Positions 1-11,620 of a stretch of DNA of 64,000 bases are shown one piece after another. The stretch covers positions 2,604,001-2,668,000 of the forward strand of contig JBCAQO010000006.1 of NCBI GenBank assembly GCA_039111635.1, in the 5' to 3' direction. The position numbers and the translations under genes are program-made. Origin of the DNA: Heterobasidion occidentale (Eukaryota; Basidiomycota; Agaricomycetes; Russulales; Bondarzewiaceae). The notes below the pieces were generated by a model. The model did no database searches and was not told where the DNA came from. It saw only the letters and a program-made list of their open reading frames with translations. Each line of letters starts with the position of its first letter. Position 1 is the stretch's first letter.

Positions 1-2237
1 CGCGCTCGGTGCAGGTCCCCAGGAGGACTCGGTGGGCCAAATTAGAGAGTTTCAGAAACTCTTCCTCGCTCCTGGCTTCCTCTCCTACGCCTCGGTGTCC
101 ATAGTAGGCGCCCTCTCCATCATCTTTTACTTCGGCCCAAAGTACGTGTCTTTCTCGTTCTGTTCGGATTCCGGCCGGCGCGTGCACCGGTTTGGTCACC
201 CCAGATGACGACATGCTCAACCAAGACGCTCCCCACGCTTAGATACGGAAGCAAGAATATGATTTGGTATATCCTTGTCTGCAGCATGATCGGTGGCATC
301 AGTGTCAGCGTGACGACTGGACTTGGAGCCGCCATCGTGACCACCGCGCGAGGTGATAATCAGGTAATTTCGCGTCTCCCGTCGACTGGGTTGCGCCGCG
401 GCTCCTAATCAGTCTTACGCCACAGTTCAAATACTGGTTTATCTATTTCCTAATGGTTTTCGTCGCGGTCACGCTAAGTAAGTCGTGTTCGAGCTTCTGA
501 TCCTCCGTGAGACCATGACACAGGTTCTGGCTCGCAGTAACGGAGGTATTCTACCTGAATAAGGCACTGGCCCTGTTCAACACTGGTGAGCGTTCGTCGT
601 CATCTATGGCTATAGCGCCGCTGACTCCGCTTCCGTCACAGCTATGGGTAAGTCTCTCCAAGTAGCTTGGGAAGCGCTAACGTTACTCACCTCTTGGCAG
701 TGACCCCCACATACTATGTCATATGTAAGTCCGACATGTTTCAGAATGCCTGATGCATACTCACTATTCGTTCAGTCACCTTTTGTTCCATGGTTACGAC
801 CGTGGTACGTCCAAACCGTGTTGACTACACCCACGCACCCCACTAATGAAACTTCTCATCCAGATCCTCTTCCAAGGGCTCAAAGCGGGTGTCAGCCAGA
901 TCATCACCATTGTCATGGCTTTCTTCGTCATCTGCGTGGGCATCACGATCCTGCAGATGTCCAAGGTCGACCCGACCGAGCTCAAGACACTCGACCGCCG
1001 CTCGACCATCCTCCTCCAGGCCGCGCGCAAGCAGACGGAGTCCGTCGAAGAGAAGTCGCTCGCGGGCATCGAGGACCCCGGCATGGACGCGCTGCGCGGC
1101 TCCTTCGGCACGGTCGGGAGCATCATCCGCGCGCGCTCCGCCCGCCGCATGTCCCAGTTGTCCGCCCGCGCGTCTTCCGTGCACTCATCCCGCTTTGGCG
1201 GGCTCCCGACCTCCCGCTTCGACGCCGACCGCACGCTCCCGCCGACGCCGAGCTCGCGAGTCGAGGCGCTCCCGAGCGGGCTGAAGCGCCACCAGCTCTT
1301 CGACCCGCCCGTGCCGACGCACTCCTTCTCGTTCGACCTCGACCATCGCGACAGCGACGCGTTCTCGCTCACAAGCCAGCCCGGGCGCAAGCAGACGATC
1401 AAGTTCGACGAGCAGGACACCGTGCACCAGTATAACCCGCCGGGCACTGGCGACGACACCGCGACGCACGAGCACCGGCTCGCGCTGCACGCCCCGCTCT
1501 CGCCCGGGCGCTCCGTCTCCATCATGGCGGACAACGGCTCTATCGCGTCCACGCCCTCGACGTCGACGGGCAATTCGACGATCGGGTCCGCGGTGCCACC
1601 GCCGGGCCTGCCGAGCGCGCAGCGACAGAGCGAGGCGGACGTGGAGATGCACGGGCTGCGCACGGCCCCGCCACGGCTGGGACTCGGTAACTTGAGCGGG
1701 GGCCCGCGCTCAGGCGCGGGCTTGCCGCCGTCGGGGCTCGGCCTGTCGTCGTACGTGGACCCGTTTGAGGGCTCGCCGTCGACGACAACGCTCGCCTCGT
1801 TCCCCTCTGCGTCGTCCACGGCGTCCGCAGCGGCGATGTACGACGAAGAGCGCGCGCGGATCGTCGGGCACGGGCAGCGGCGGTTCGGGCGGGCTTCGGG
1901 GTCGGTGAGCAGTCGTGACTATCCGCGCGCGGGCCGCGCGGAGGACGCGGAGGAGCGGGAGATGCTGTGGGGCCGGCGGTCGGAGAGCGAGGAGGAGCTC
2001 GACGGAGACGTGGATGGTGAGCGGGAGGGCGAGAGCGACGAGCGGAATCAGCCGTCGCCACCGCCAGGAGCGATCCGGCTGGTATCGAGCGTGTCGCGGC
2101 CCCACGGTTTTAAGTGCGAGCTGGCGAGACTGAACGCGTTGTGTACGCTGTGTGTTATGTGGACGCTTATTTTATGCGCACCCCTGGTCGACGGTGATGA
2201 TGGCATGATGATCTATACATATACGGCTCATTTTTGA
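1..2237 (+). CDS. NIPA-type magnesium transporter (DUF803), 5' truncated
   Basis: Multi-pass membrane protein of the NIPA/DUF803 family, which transports Mg2+ and related cations. The window opens inside the gene, so the start and first helices are missing. Phase-consistent exons: 1-141, 243-363, 426-477, 538-585, 642-647, 701-724, 776-804 and 864-2237. The spliced protein reads FGPKYGSKNMIWY, then a helix with GGISV, then LNKALALFNTAMVTPTYYV, which is the family signature, then helices ending near TILQMSK. The 6-nt exon at 642-647 is needed to read A-M-V across the signature. The last exon carries a cytosolic tail of more than 380 residues, rich in Ser, Pro and Arg and much longer than in animal NIPA proteins. 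Its 3' half has a decayed copy at 12.5-13.1 kb. The family call is firm; the ion is inferred. Confidence 0.9.
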
Positions 2238-3713
2238 CTCTCCCTTTTTCGCTCGTGTTATTTGCTGTGTCGGCTTTTTCTCTCCGGTCTCCCCTGCGAC
2301 TTATCCACTCCCTCAGCGCTCTTCTTATGTTTCCCCTCTCGCCCTCGTTCCCATCATTTTGTCCCTCCTATCTACTTATTGGTGGCCCCGTACGATATGG
2401 GTACCCGCATCCCGGTTAGATTTATCTGCCTTGTGTAGAGTAGGTTGGGGTAATGAACGAACGCGCTCATGATTGGAACGCACAGGCATCGACTTCTGGG
2501 TGCAAACGAGAGGGCCTGCGGTCATCATTCGAGAGCGCTTGAGAGTTCTTTCTGAACAGATGAGGAGGGGCGCTTTACGAGCCCCTGCGTCTATTTGAAC
2601 GTGCGCGTGAGGGGACCGATGAAATGAACGCCCCTCTGTTCTCCATCCTGATACTATAGACTAATCAACCAAAAGGCACGACGTCCACGGGACAAGGCTA
2701 TATGGTCTGCTTTCATCTGACATTGAATGTCCGTGCCATGCCTTTTCTCATCGATTTCCACATCCGCCAGACGATAGGAGCCTACGGACATTGTGAGGCC
2801 CCTTTCGAACGAACGGCCAAAAGTCGAGTATATGGATGGATCGGAAATGAAACAGCCACAGGAGGCAAGTTGACACAGACGGTGGAGCAAGCAATTTGAG
2901 TGACATGAATTCAAGGCCTTATGGATTTAAGGGGCACGAGGGAAGGCAGGATGTAGAATCTGGGGTGCCATGAATTTTGCGGGCAACGGCTTCTGAGCGC
3001 AGTTGGCGTACTGTCCCCAGGAAGTTAGTGACTTGCGGGCCCCGCATCTACTGACATCAACATAATCCAAGAGCTAAGCCTTCGACATCTATCGAGCACA
3101 GCCTTCATTTGCAAACGCCACTCATTCGAAGGGGTACTAAATGGGACAAGGCACGTCAAATTGGGCAAACTATAACTTGATAGATAACGAGCACTGTACA
3201 ACAGCGTACCGTGTAGAATAAAATGAACAACAAACCTCGCAGGTGCGCGCGAAAAGACAGCTGTTGATGATTAGAGATGTGAACATGAAAACAATGCGAG
3301 AACGAATGAAAGCGGCACAGCCGAAGTGAAACGATCGAAAGACGAGTTAGCGGTAAGCAGGTGATAGGACTGGACAAGCAGAGCGAGGGAATATGCGCGG
3401 GAAGAGACAGAGCAATGGAGCATAACTTGGACCAGAACAAGAGAAAACTGAGAAGCAATGCGAGCGACGTCTGACAGGAGACATCCAAAACGATAGTAAA
3501 ACAAGTCCAGAACAAAACACAAATACGAGACGTGCGAGACTGAGATATATCAGATCCTTACCACTTCGCGAGAACATGACGAAACGATACAGTAGGCGAC
3601 AGACATCGATGCAAGTAGGTGGCCCGACTGCCCGACACAGAGTTGTAGGTATTGGGCGACTATTGAAAGATGATTGCTACGCGATGTGACCGGTGTCGAA
3701 GTGAGTGGAGTAT
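2238..3713. other. Intergenic, between convergent NIPA and zinc-cluster gene A
   Basis: No gene recognised. The NIPA and zinc-cluster genes converge here, so this is 3' UTR and terminator space for both. Parts near 2,430 and 3,325 have decayed matches near 13,177 and 14,148, as expected for duplicated flanks. Short minus-strand reading frames around 3,156-3,577 are T-rich, without recognisable domains, and are not conserved as reading frames in the second unit. Confidence 0.6.
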
Positions 3714-6533
3714 CTATTCTTTCTTTGGCTCCGCAGCGGCGGTGCGGCGCTTGCCACGGCGGGACTTGAGCGGGTACTCGCAGGGGAGGTTCCGCCGCGC
3801 GCACTGGCTAAAAAAAACACAAAAGGTACAAGAGACGGTCAGCATGTGGTCAATAGACAACGAGAAGAGGTAGAAAGGAAAGGATAAGCTGATGAATTGT
3901 GGGGAGGGGGCTGGAGGTGAGACAAGCTGAAGAACACTGCGAAAAGGAGACTCAGGGGTAGAGCGGCAGGCACGGAGCAACCTCGAGTCTGCACATGGAT
4001 GCATAGATGTGGATGATGGTGAATACTGGTTCGATCACCGATAAGAGCACCCCCTTCGCGTCTCAAAACAAACGCAAATCGAGGCTCAGAGGCTGGTAGC
4101 GGGATCAGATGCCCCATGATCCGCTATCTCGAATCCACGATCTGTGCTGTCCCATCGTGATCTTTTAGGAAAGAAGGCTCGCGAACCTGAGGAGGACGCG
4201 GAATCTGTACGGACAGATAGCGGAGGGATCTGAAGGCACCCGCATGCATGCATCCGCACCTGGCCCATCTTATAGCATACCGTGCGCATGCGCAGCGTAC
4301 ACCCATCCACCGGGTCTGCACAGTCCCGTCTGGCCACGACACGAGGACACATCAGGACGGATGGGTGGGACTCGGGACTCAAACTGGGACTCGAGACTTC
4401 GGAAAAGTCGGGTTAGACTGGCCCGTGGGTGCTTAAAAGCGTTCCCGTACCTGTCCCCTTCTCGAACCTCGAACAACCCCCTAGTACTCCACTCAGCGCT
4501 TCACCATCAACGACGCGCAACATCCACTCACATCCATCCAAGGTGCGAAATCTCGATATAAAACAAAATAACTCACTTGCACGTTCGATCCTCGTTATCC
4601 GGCGGTGGGGGGCAACACGCGATCTTGCGGCCGCGGCAGAAAAAGCACGCAAGGAAGGGCTGCTTCTTCGAGCCCCTCCGCGCCCGCGCCCCTGACCCCG
4701 AACTCGATCCCGACGCATGCGATTCCTCACCCCTACCCTCGCCCTCGCCCTCGCCTCCGTCCTCGACTTCATCCATCGGCGCATGCGACGGCGCGCGGGC
4801 GTGGAACTGCCTCACAACAGCGGCCTTTGCCGCCTGCTTCTTGCGCTGCCTCTCACGCAGGCGATGCGAGCCCTCCGTCTGTCCCTTTCCTTTGCCTGTG
4901 GCTCTGCCCTTGCCCTGACTTGGCACCACGTATTCATCTTCCGAGTTGATGTCAGGTCTGATGTCGATGCCCCCATGCGCGCAGCGTGGCGGCAAAGGCC
5001 GAATTGTGACGAACCGCCGGGGGAACGTGACAGTTGTTCCGTGGGAGTGTGAGCTTGTCGGCATAAATGCCGCGGCTGCGGTCGGGGAAGCGCTCATTGT
5101 GGTCAGCGCATCCGTGGTGGAGGCGGCGGCGGCGACCTCTGCCTCACCATCGTCGTCGACTCCGTTCTTGATGAAGGACTCGTCGGCCTCCCACAAGCCA
5201 AATGCGGAAGGAGTATGCCGGGCAGATATCTCATAAGTGGCGGCAGCGCTGATGGGAGCACTCTCCTCGATGTCCGGCGCTGGTGCATACGTATACGGGG
5301 CGGCGGTATCCTGAGAGGTGGTTTCCGCACCGCCGACGATGTACGGTAGCCCGTACGGGAGGTGGTCGATAGGCAGCGACGCTGCTGGGACTACCTCGCG
5401 TACCTGCGCCTGCGTCGCCGCCGGGAGTTCCGCCACTTGGGGTACCTTTGCTTCAAGCGTCTGCGGGGCTGCATGGGCCGCGCCAGTGCCAGTGTGAGTT
5501 GAGGAATCCGATGAGGTCGAAAGTATGCTCGTACCCTCTTCGAAAGTGGTGTAGGAGGTGGATGCGGCATCCTCGTCCTTGTCGGCATCGGCATCTGCGT
5601 CCAGATCGTATTGCTCATATCCGAATCCGAATCCGTGACCGTACCCGTATTCATACGACCTGTTGTTGTATATGCTGCCCTGCTGCTCACCAATCCCAAT
5701 TAGCTCCGCCAACACCAGTTAGACTATTGGTCGCAGATTTACCTCGTTCTCATAGACGGCGGCAGGGTCTGCGACCTGCTCTAGCTGACGTGTTGTCCCG
5801 GAGCCACTATAGGAGGTCGGTGTCAGCGCGGAGGCGAGCGAGGAGGTGGAGGAGACGACAGAGAGCGGCGGTGTGGAAACAAGCGCGGGACCTGTGGTGA
5901 TCTCAGGCGAATAGGAGGCAGATCCGGCTGTGGTTGCGATCGAGGTGGAGAGAGGTGTATGTGCAGCACCGATGGGGTACCCGTACGCGTCGACGTATCC
6001 GTGCGCGCACCCGTACGCGAGGGTGGTCGGCTGCATGTATAAATTGGAGTGGGAGTGGGCGTAGGAATACCCAAGTGTGGGAGAACCAAAGGAGGAAGAC
6101 CCCACAAGGGCGAGCGGGCTATCTTGGTTGTACATCTGAAACCCGTTGTGTGTCGACCAAGACGACGCGGAGGCCGAGACAGCCAGGGCACTGGGGAGGC
6201 CTTGAAATTGCTCAGCAGACCAGTAGGTGGGAGAGGTGGCGCCGTCCTGAGCGCCGGCAATCTTTTTTGCATTGTCATACTGTGGCGGTCGATTGAATGA
6301 CGAGGGTTAGCGCGATAGAATACATACATAGTACATGGAAGTAGCTGAGGACTAACCTGGTAAGCAAACATCTCGGCAGGAGAGAGCGGTGGGCGCATGG
6401 TTTCCAGCTGCTCGTGTTCATACCCGTGATCTTGTGGCTGCCCCGTCTGCTGGTGTTCAACTTGTTCCGACTGGGTGAAAAGATACCCCCGTTGCTGCAA
6501 GTGACTGCCTGGTGGGAGCTGGTGATTAGGCAT
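3714..6533 (-). CDS. Transcription factor with C-terminal Zn2Cys6 cluster (copy A)
   Basis: Predicted nuclear DNA-binding protein of about 636 residues. Exons on the minus strand: 6533-6357, 6279-5743, 5679-4577 and 3807-3714, all in phase. The N-terminal 500 residues are low-complexity (Ser, Thr, Tyr, Gly, Ala, acidic patches). A Lys/Arg-rich stretch (RLRERQRKKQAAKAA) precedes the zinc cluster. Cluster half 1 is ACFFCRGRKIAC, with its fourth Cys at the exon end (RTC); half 2 is in the last exon, QCARRNLPCEYP. Together they give the C-x2-C-x6-C ... C-x2-C-x6-C pattern of fungal binuclear zinc clusters. Most members of that class carry the cluster near the N-terminus; here it ends about 20 residues before the stop. 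An extra Cys follows half 1 (IACCPP). The last intron is 769 nt, against about 65-80 nt for the others. Targets unknown. Paralogues lie at 14.5-17.3 kb and 27.6-29.4 kb. Confidence 0.85.
4098..4160. other. Conserved two-hairpin element inside the last intron of gene A
   Basis: Lies in the 769-nt intron. Stem 1 pairs AGC-g-GGATCA (4098-4107) with TGATCCGCT (4117-4125), 9 base pairs with one bulged G and a 9-nt loop. Stem 2 pairs CACGAT (4136-4141) with ATCGTG (4154-4159) around a 12-nt loop. The same arrangement is at 14,912-14,975 in the paralogue's intron; one stem-1 pair is A-T here and G-C there. It could be an RNA structure, a protein-binding palindrome pair, or chance preservation. The function is not known. 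Confidence 0.5.
4421..4440 (+). promoter_or_regulatory. TATA-like element within the long intron (copy A)
   Basis: A 20-bp stretch containing GTGGGTGCTTAAAAGC is identical at 15,204-15,223 in copy B, inside DNA that has otherwise diverged. TTAAAAG resembles a TATA box for plus-strand transcription. That would run antisense across the main zinc-cluster exon. Transcription from it is not shown. Confidence 0.35.
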
Positions 6534-9500
6534 GATTCGAAAGACGATCGACGAGAGTGTGTGTAAAAGAGCAAAGCGTAAGAGATGAGACGCGAGCAAT
6601 CAGCTGCTGGGTCAAGGAGAGCGTATCAGTGCGCGAAACGAGAGAGATGAACGACGCTCACAAAGCGAGGCAGCGGTTCAAATACCAGAGGCCTCGAGTA
6701 ATTCAAGGCTTCCGGGACGGCTCCAGACGCCCGGGGTGCCATGAGAATCAAATTGAACGACATATATCTCAATAGGAATAAAGTCAGAGTGGAAGATCGA
6801 ATTGTGACGGCTTGCGACTGCTTGTTGGGGCCTGAGTTCGCACGAAAACTCAGAAGACGAAGCCGGGCATAGCCGGGCGTAGCCCTGCGTATTAGCCGAG
6901 CACAGCTATCGCGGAGGCACTAGATGTATGCCGATCTCACGTGATCCATCGAAATCTCGACGTGTCAAATCAACTGCATCCACCACTCATTGGAAAGTCC
7001 CTTCGCGATGCCTGGTAAACAGCAACTAGCTAACAATCACTAACGAGCCCGCGAGCAAGCAGAACAAAGCGTCGGCGATCTTAATGAAGGGCCCTTGTTT
7101 CGGCCTGACTTATGAGGCGAGCATGGATCTGCATGGACGTACCGAGCTCGGTCCTGTTCTCCAATCCCCACCGACGCCAACCTTCAAAACTCCTGGATTC
7201 TCTCCTTGCAATCAATCAGGCGGACATACGGAGCAAACTGACAAGCGTGCTCGTGACTATCATCCCTTTTTCTGATAGGTTGGTGAGTTCGATGACATAT
7301 CCCCTCGTTGACGCGCACCGGAGCACAAGCTAGTACAAGACGTATTGAATTGTCGTCCTCGAAACTCAAGCCCGACGCGAACCACCGGGTTATTAAAGAC
7401 CCGTACCGCGCTTCCGTAGTGTCTCCCTGCTCCGCCGTGCAGGCTGACTCGCACACGAGGACAACACAATTGTATGGCATCGATCGTGCAGCGTGTCCCG
7501 CAGGGAAGTAACTATTGCAAACGAAGGTGTGTCCCGATGACATGCTATACAGATTCCATACCTTCCATGTTGACCGGGACCTATGTTGACTTTTGGACAC
7601 GCCTCGAATGGCGGTGATGAAGCGCCACGCTCGTCTCTCCGACAGCACTTCGGCACCATTATCAGAGGACTCCCGACTGCCAGTGTTGCTACAGAAATCT
7701 CAGATGGAAACCTCTCAGTGAGGACAGAGGGTTTACCGAGCAGCCCGATGCCAGCCCTGACTCAAACGTATCAATTAAACAGATGTCTATAAACAAATCG
7801 ATCGACTGTCGTTTTTGCATGGTACGTGCACGCTTAGCTCGGATATATCAAAAATTGATGCCGCATGACGATTCTTCAGCGCCACGATCGCATTCGGTTC
7901 CAATGGCCTTCGCTGGTCGCTGCACAGGCACGCGTGCGACTCAAGTATCCACTGATCTCAGGTTCGTATAGGAGGGGACGTTCCGGCTAGGACTTTCCAG
8001 CCCCATCTACAGCTCCGGTGAAAAATACCGAGCTTTGTAGCCTCGACGCTTCGAAATAAGAATTCCGTTCGGTGCGGGCGTGCTGAGCACACTGACGCAA
8101 CGCAATCGTTGGATTTTTGAGACTGCATCCGGGCGACATGCGATCTTCGTTTCCTGATCCGTTCGTTTTTTCGTCCTCTTAATCCTTGGTTTCCTACCCC
8201 GATGCGCGTTCGTGTTTCCTTGCTGGGTCCTATCAGCTCGCAACATCGTTATCGGTCGTTCGCTCGATTATCCACGACTCGAATGGGACGTCGCAAATCA
8301 TTCCTTCAATCCAATACAATTAATGTACTCTCTACCATGCCTCGCACACACCTTAGCAGGCAAGTACTTATGCTATGTCTACGTGTGTCCCATTGTCGCG
8401 CGGGACGCTACTCATTTACTCGCTAAACATGTCTTTTAACCTATCACTACTACTTGGTAATTCCATCGCTTTCTTCTCCTGGTATACACCCACGAAGTCA
8501 ACTTACACATCACAGTCGGCCGCCGCAAGAGTCATAAACAAACGTCACGACCGGACCGATACTTGGTTCCTGCTGAGCCAGTGCTCTTCCACGTACAGAA
8601 TCGCGATGTGCATCTCGTCGTCTTGCCGGTCCCTCATCTGTGTTCGGCTTGCGATTTCCCCACAGAGCCTAGTGCCATTCCAGCAGTGCACGCACACTTT
8701 GCTCCTCCGCCGAGATGTAAGTCCAGTCAGTCGGCTCTGTGTACACACTTGAGTTATTTCTAAAGTGCTTCGCAGTGTCAATAGAACCGCCCTTACGTGC
8801 ACTGTGTGCACCCGTGCGTGCCTACTTACTACCGAGCCTAAACCTTCCCTGGGTCCAGGCGGATCATCGAGCAAGATTCCAGATTGTTACTGCACGTCGA
8901 AGGAGTTGGGCCGTTGTAAGTCGGATGTTGTTCCGCTCCGAGTGGTAAGTGCCTGCGAATTCAAGCTATGCCGAGATCGCAGCGCAGATGTATTCGGACT
9001 CCACACAGACTCCATGCTTGAATGAAACTTTATGCTCGAGCCACCATGCTGCGTTCACGTTTCCAGTAGAGCATCGCTTCGGGACGCCTTTCAGGCGATG
9101 TCTCATGGTTGAAAGAGCACCATTTAAGTAATGATCGCTGGACGGAAGCGTTTCCTTCCACGAACTTGTGAATGGACAGGCGACAAGATGGCTGCCCCGT
9201 GCTTCTTTATCCTACCCAGCGGCTAGTAGTCATAGTGCGACTTGAGCGCGCCGCCATGCCGCTAAGTCACTGGCCTACTCAATGACTCTCTTTCTGATCC
9301 ATTCATCGAACTCATGGACACGGGCACTCACTAGTCACTGGCCAGGATCCTATGCTGCAATCCGCGTTGAATGCTTGAGAAAGGCGCGCCATAAGAAAAC
9401 TGAATTCTTGCTCACAATGCGGGGAAGCACGACGCCAACATTGATGTTTCATGAGTCCGAATCACCCTGACCGTGTGCATTTATGTGCAGTCAGTCAACC

Positions 9501-9580
9501 CGTCTCGAGGGTCCCACATGGTCTACAGCTGACCCGACCCTGGTTTTCAACATTCCTGTAATTCAATACAAAAGCGGAAA
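6534..9580. other. Upstream of zinc-cluster gene A; no intact gene seen
   Basis: The promoter side of gene A followed by about 2.5 kb with no recognisable protein. A small direct repeat of the AGCCGGGC type lies at about 6,862-6,901. Short frames near 8,200-9,130 lack family signatures and are not preserved at the equivalent place in unit 2 (17.6-19.8 kb). A short stretch near 8,820 resembles one near 19,450. I read this as decayed duplicated spacer. Confidence 0.5.
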
Positions 9581-11620
9581 GGTCATGACGGGCTCTTTTG
9601 CCTCAGGAAAGACGATGGATGCAGTGCGCGCGGCTTTTCCGTTCATGAGGAGCCCGACGTAAGGCATCACGTTGCATTGGAGCACGTACTCTGCAGGCAC
9701 GAGGTTCCTGTACCGGTGTTCAAGACGACGGTTTGATTTTTTAAGCGGGACGGGTACTTGCACCTGCCCTGCACTCGGATGCGGTTGCAGATGACGGCCT
9801 CGTTCTCCACCTGCGGAGCAGAATGTAGGCAAGAATGAGAGCCAAAAGTCAGCACCGATATTGCAGGATCTACGCCACGAAAATAAAAGAACGAACTGTA
9901 TGACACGAAAGCGAAGCAGGAGATGAAATTTGACCCACAGATACGTTTCAACGAGAATAACGATCAAAACAATTCGCCGTGGACTAATCGTCGTTTGTTG
10001 CTAGGCCACACCCAATAAAAACGCAACTCGTTGCTCGAACACAATACCCGACGTCAGATGTCAGTGGCGGAGGCTCAACGCCACACATCTCAATCCTCAT
10101 TTCGAGTGCTTCAACCGCATAAATCATGATGTCGTGTACGACCACTCCTGCTCGACCAGGCTGGACTAAGGACAAGCGCAGGCGATACTTGTGCCACATA
10201 AAGTAGTTTATACTGCGCTAGGCGCTTTCGGTGACTCAGATGCGCACCGGGTAGCATGCCGAGTGCACACGAGCCAACGAGGGCAAAACCTCAAGGCCTC
10301 GCTCGCCAAAGCGACAAGGGTGAAGATAGAATACAAATACAACACTCACTCAATCTGCATTAGGATAGCCCGCGCGTACAGGGAAGATGGCTTCGTGTCC
10401 CAGTGGAACGGAGGCGCGAGACCTATTTTGTTTGTCCGAATCCAAGCCCGAATTTGCATTCGGCTGCATTCAAGATTGAGTCGAAGATACGAACTGCAAT
10501 CGGCGAGCGTTGCGAGATTGAGAGTTCGGACCAGGTACAAAAAGTTTATGGGTGTACATGGGTGTATGGGCACGAGGTTATTGAATTGCACAGCAGGGCG
10601 AGAAGTGTGGGCGAAGGGCAAAGGATGAAAGGTCAACCGAATCGTGCCAGATCAGGTGAACGAGCAGCATTGCAAAGACGGAAGATACATCATCAGTTGT
10701 GGGGTCGTGATCAGAGCAAGTGGAGCAAGTGCGGAGGGAAACTTCTCGGCGGATCATGCACGTTGCACAATAAAGGAAAGAGACCGCCTAGGTTCAAGCT
10801 GACGAAAGCGAAGCCTTGCGTGCGGTTGAATGCGGCGCATTTGGCCGGTGAATCTGTGCGAAGATATAAGAGTGGAGCTTAAAACAAATGAATGGAAAAA
10901 AAGGGAAAATATCGAGGTAGAAACAACAAGGATTTCACGATGAGGGAAGTGCAAGACCTGCTATTGCAGTCTGATAGATGAACCCGCCATCGTAGCAATG
11001 ATCGATCTGAGAACGAACGCCAGCACAGCTCGCGGCGGGACGGCTTCTGGGCGCAGGGCGCGCTGGCGTATGGATCAACTACCGAACTTTACGAAGCGGG
11101 GCGGGACAGTGCACAAATGACACATAGTCGGGCGATGTCACGGTCGTGGGCGCCATGATGAATACATAGTGGCTATATGCGCGATCGCCGGAGGCCTTGC
11201 CGAACGGGGGCCGCTGCGAGAGGTTGAGGAGAGCATGTTCGAAAACGTGATAGGCCGTCGTCCTACGCATCAAATCCTCAATGGAGATAAAACAGAAGTA
11301 CATGCCTATTGCTTCTGAGATGCGCCCACACAAAGTCCACCTCGAGCGACAGGTGAAACGGACTGCGGCAATGACACATGTGCAAGGACATGGCTTTGGC
11401 GCACAGAGCAGTGCGCAGAAATGAAAACTGCCCAGGAGAGGCGACAGAACACAGGAGACGCAGACAGCTGACGATACGTTCAGCGTGCCCTTTGGGTTCT
11501 CCATGAATAGGATTCTAGGAAAGACGAACACCTGATGCTTGCGAGACGAATCATGTAGGTTGAGAAGAGGATTGGCATTATGATACTGATATGTGCGCGT
11601 TGACTATCCACCGTCTTTAT
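9581..11620 (-). pseudogene. Broken copy of signal-peptidase subunit SPC3 (unit 1)
   Basis: Compared with the intact gene at 20,048-22,057, every exon has a recognisable remnant. The last exon (9,584-9,690) still encodes NLVPAEYVLQ and MPYVGLL. The fourth is shortened (VENEAVICNRI, then VQGRCKYPSR), losing about nine residues. The third reads LAPPFHWDTK (near 10,400). The second is out of frame (near 10,800-10,860). The first (11,480-11,600) has lost its ATG (GTG stands there) and changes frame between the RCSSFL and NPKGTLNVSS segments. Several independent lesions make a working protein very unlikely. SPC3 is normally a single-copy essential gene in fungi, and the intact one is in unit 2. 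Confidence 0.85.

Larger units (their letters stand above)
846..11620. repeat. Unit 1 of an old tandem segmental duplication
   Basis: This block (NIPA last exon, zinc-cluster gene A, broken SPC3) is matched in the same order and orientation by 12,300-22,060. Anchors seen by eye are NIPA tail 1,741 with 12,786, NIPA 3' flank 2,430 with 13,177, zinc-cluster exon 4,618 with 15,437, SPC3 last exon 9,600 with 20,065, and SPC3 first exon 11,480 with 21,935. The offset falls from about 11.3 kb to 10.45 kb because of indels. Outer borders are approximate. Identity is high in exons that stayed functional and low elsewhere, so the event is old. Confidence 0.85.

Noticed and set aside
794..1819. Long minus-strand frame opposite the NIPA tail
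   Set aside because: It is a shadow of a GC-rich coding exon on the plus strand; no domain, and the plus-strand frame fits the NIPA family.
4577..4918. Plus-strand frames antisense to the zinc-cluster exon, partly alike in both copies (RPRQKKHARKGCFF)
   Set aside because: The likeness follows from conservation of the sense codons. Only the upstream TATA-like motif makes antisense RNA worth testing; a protein is not supported.
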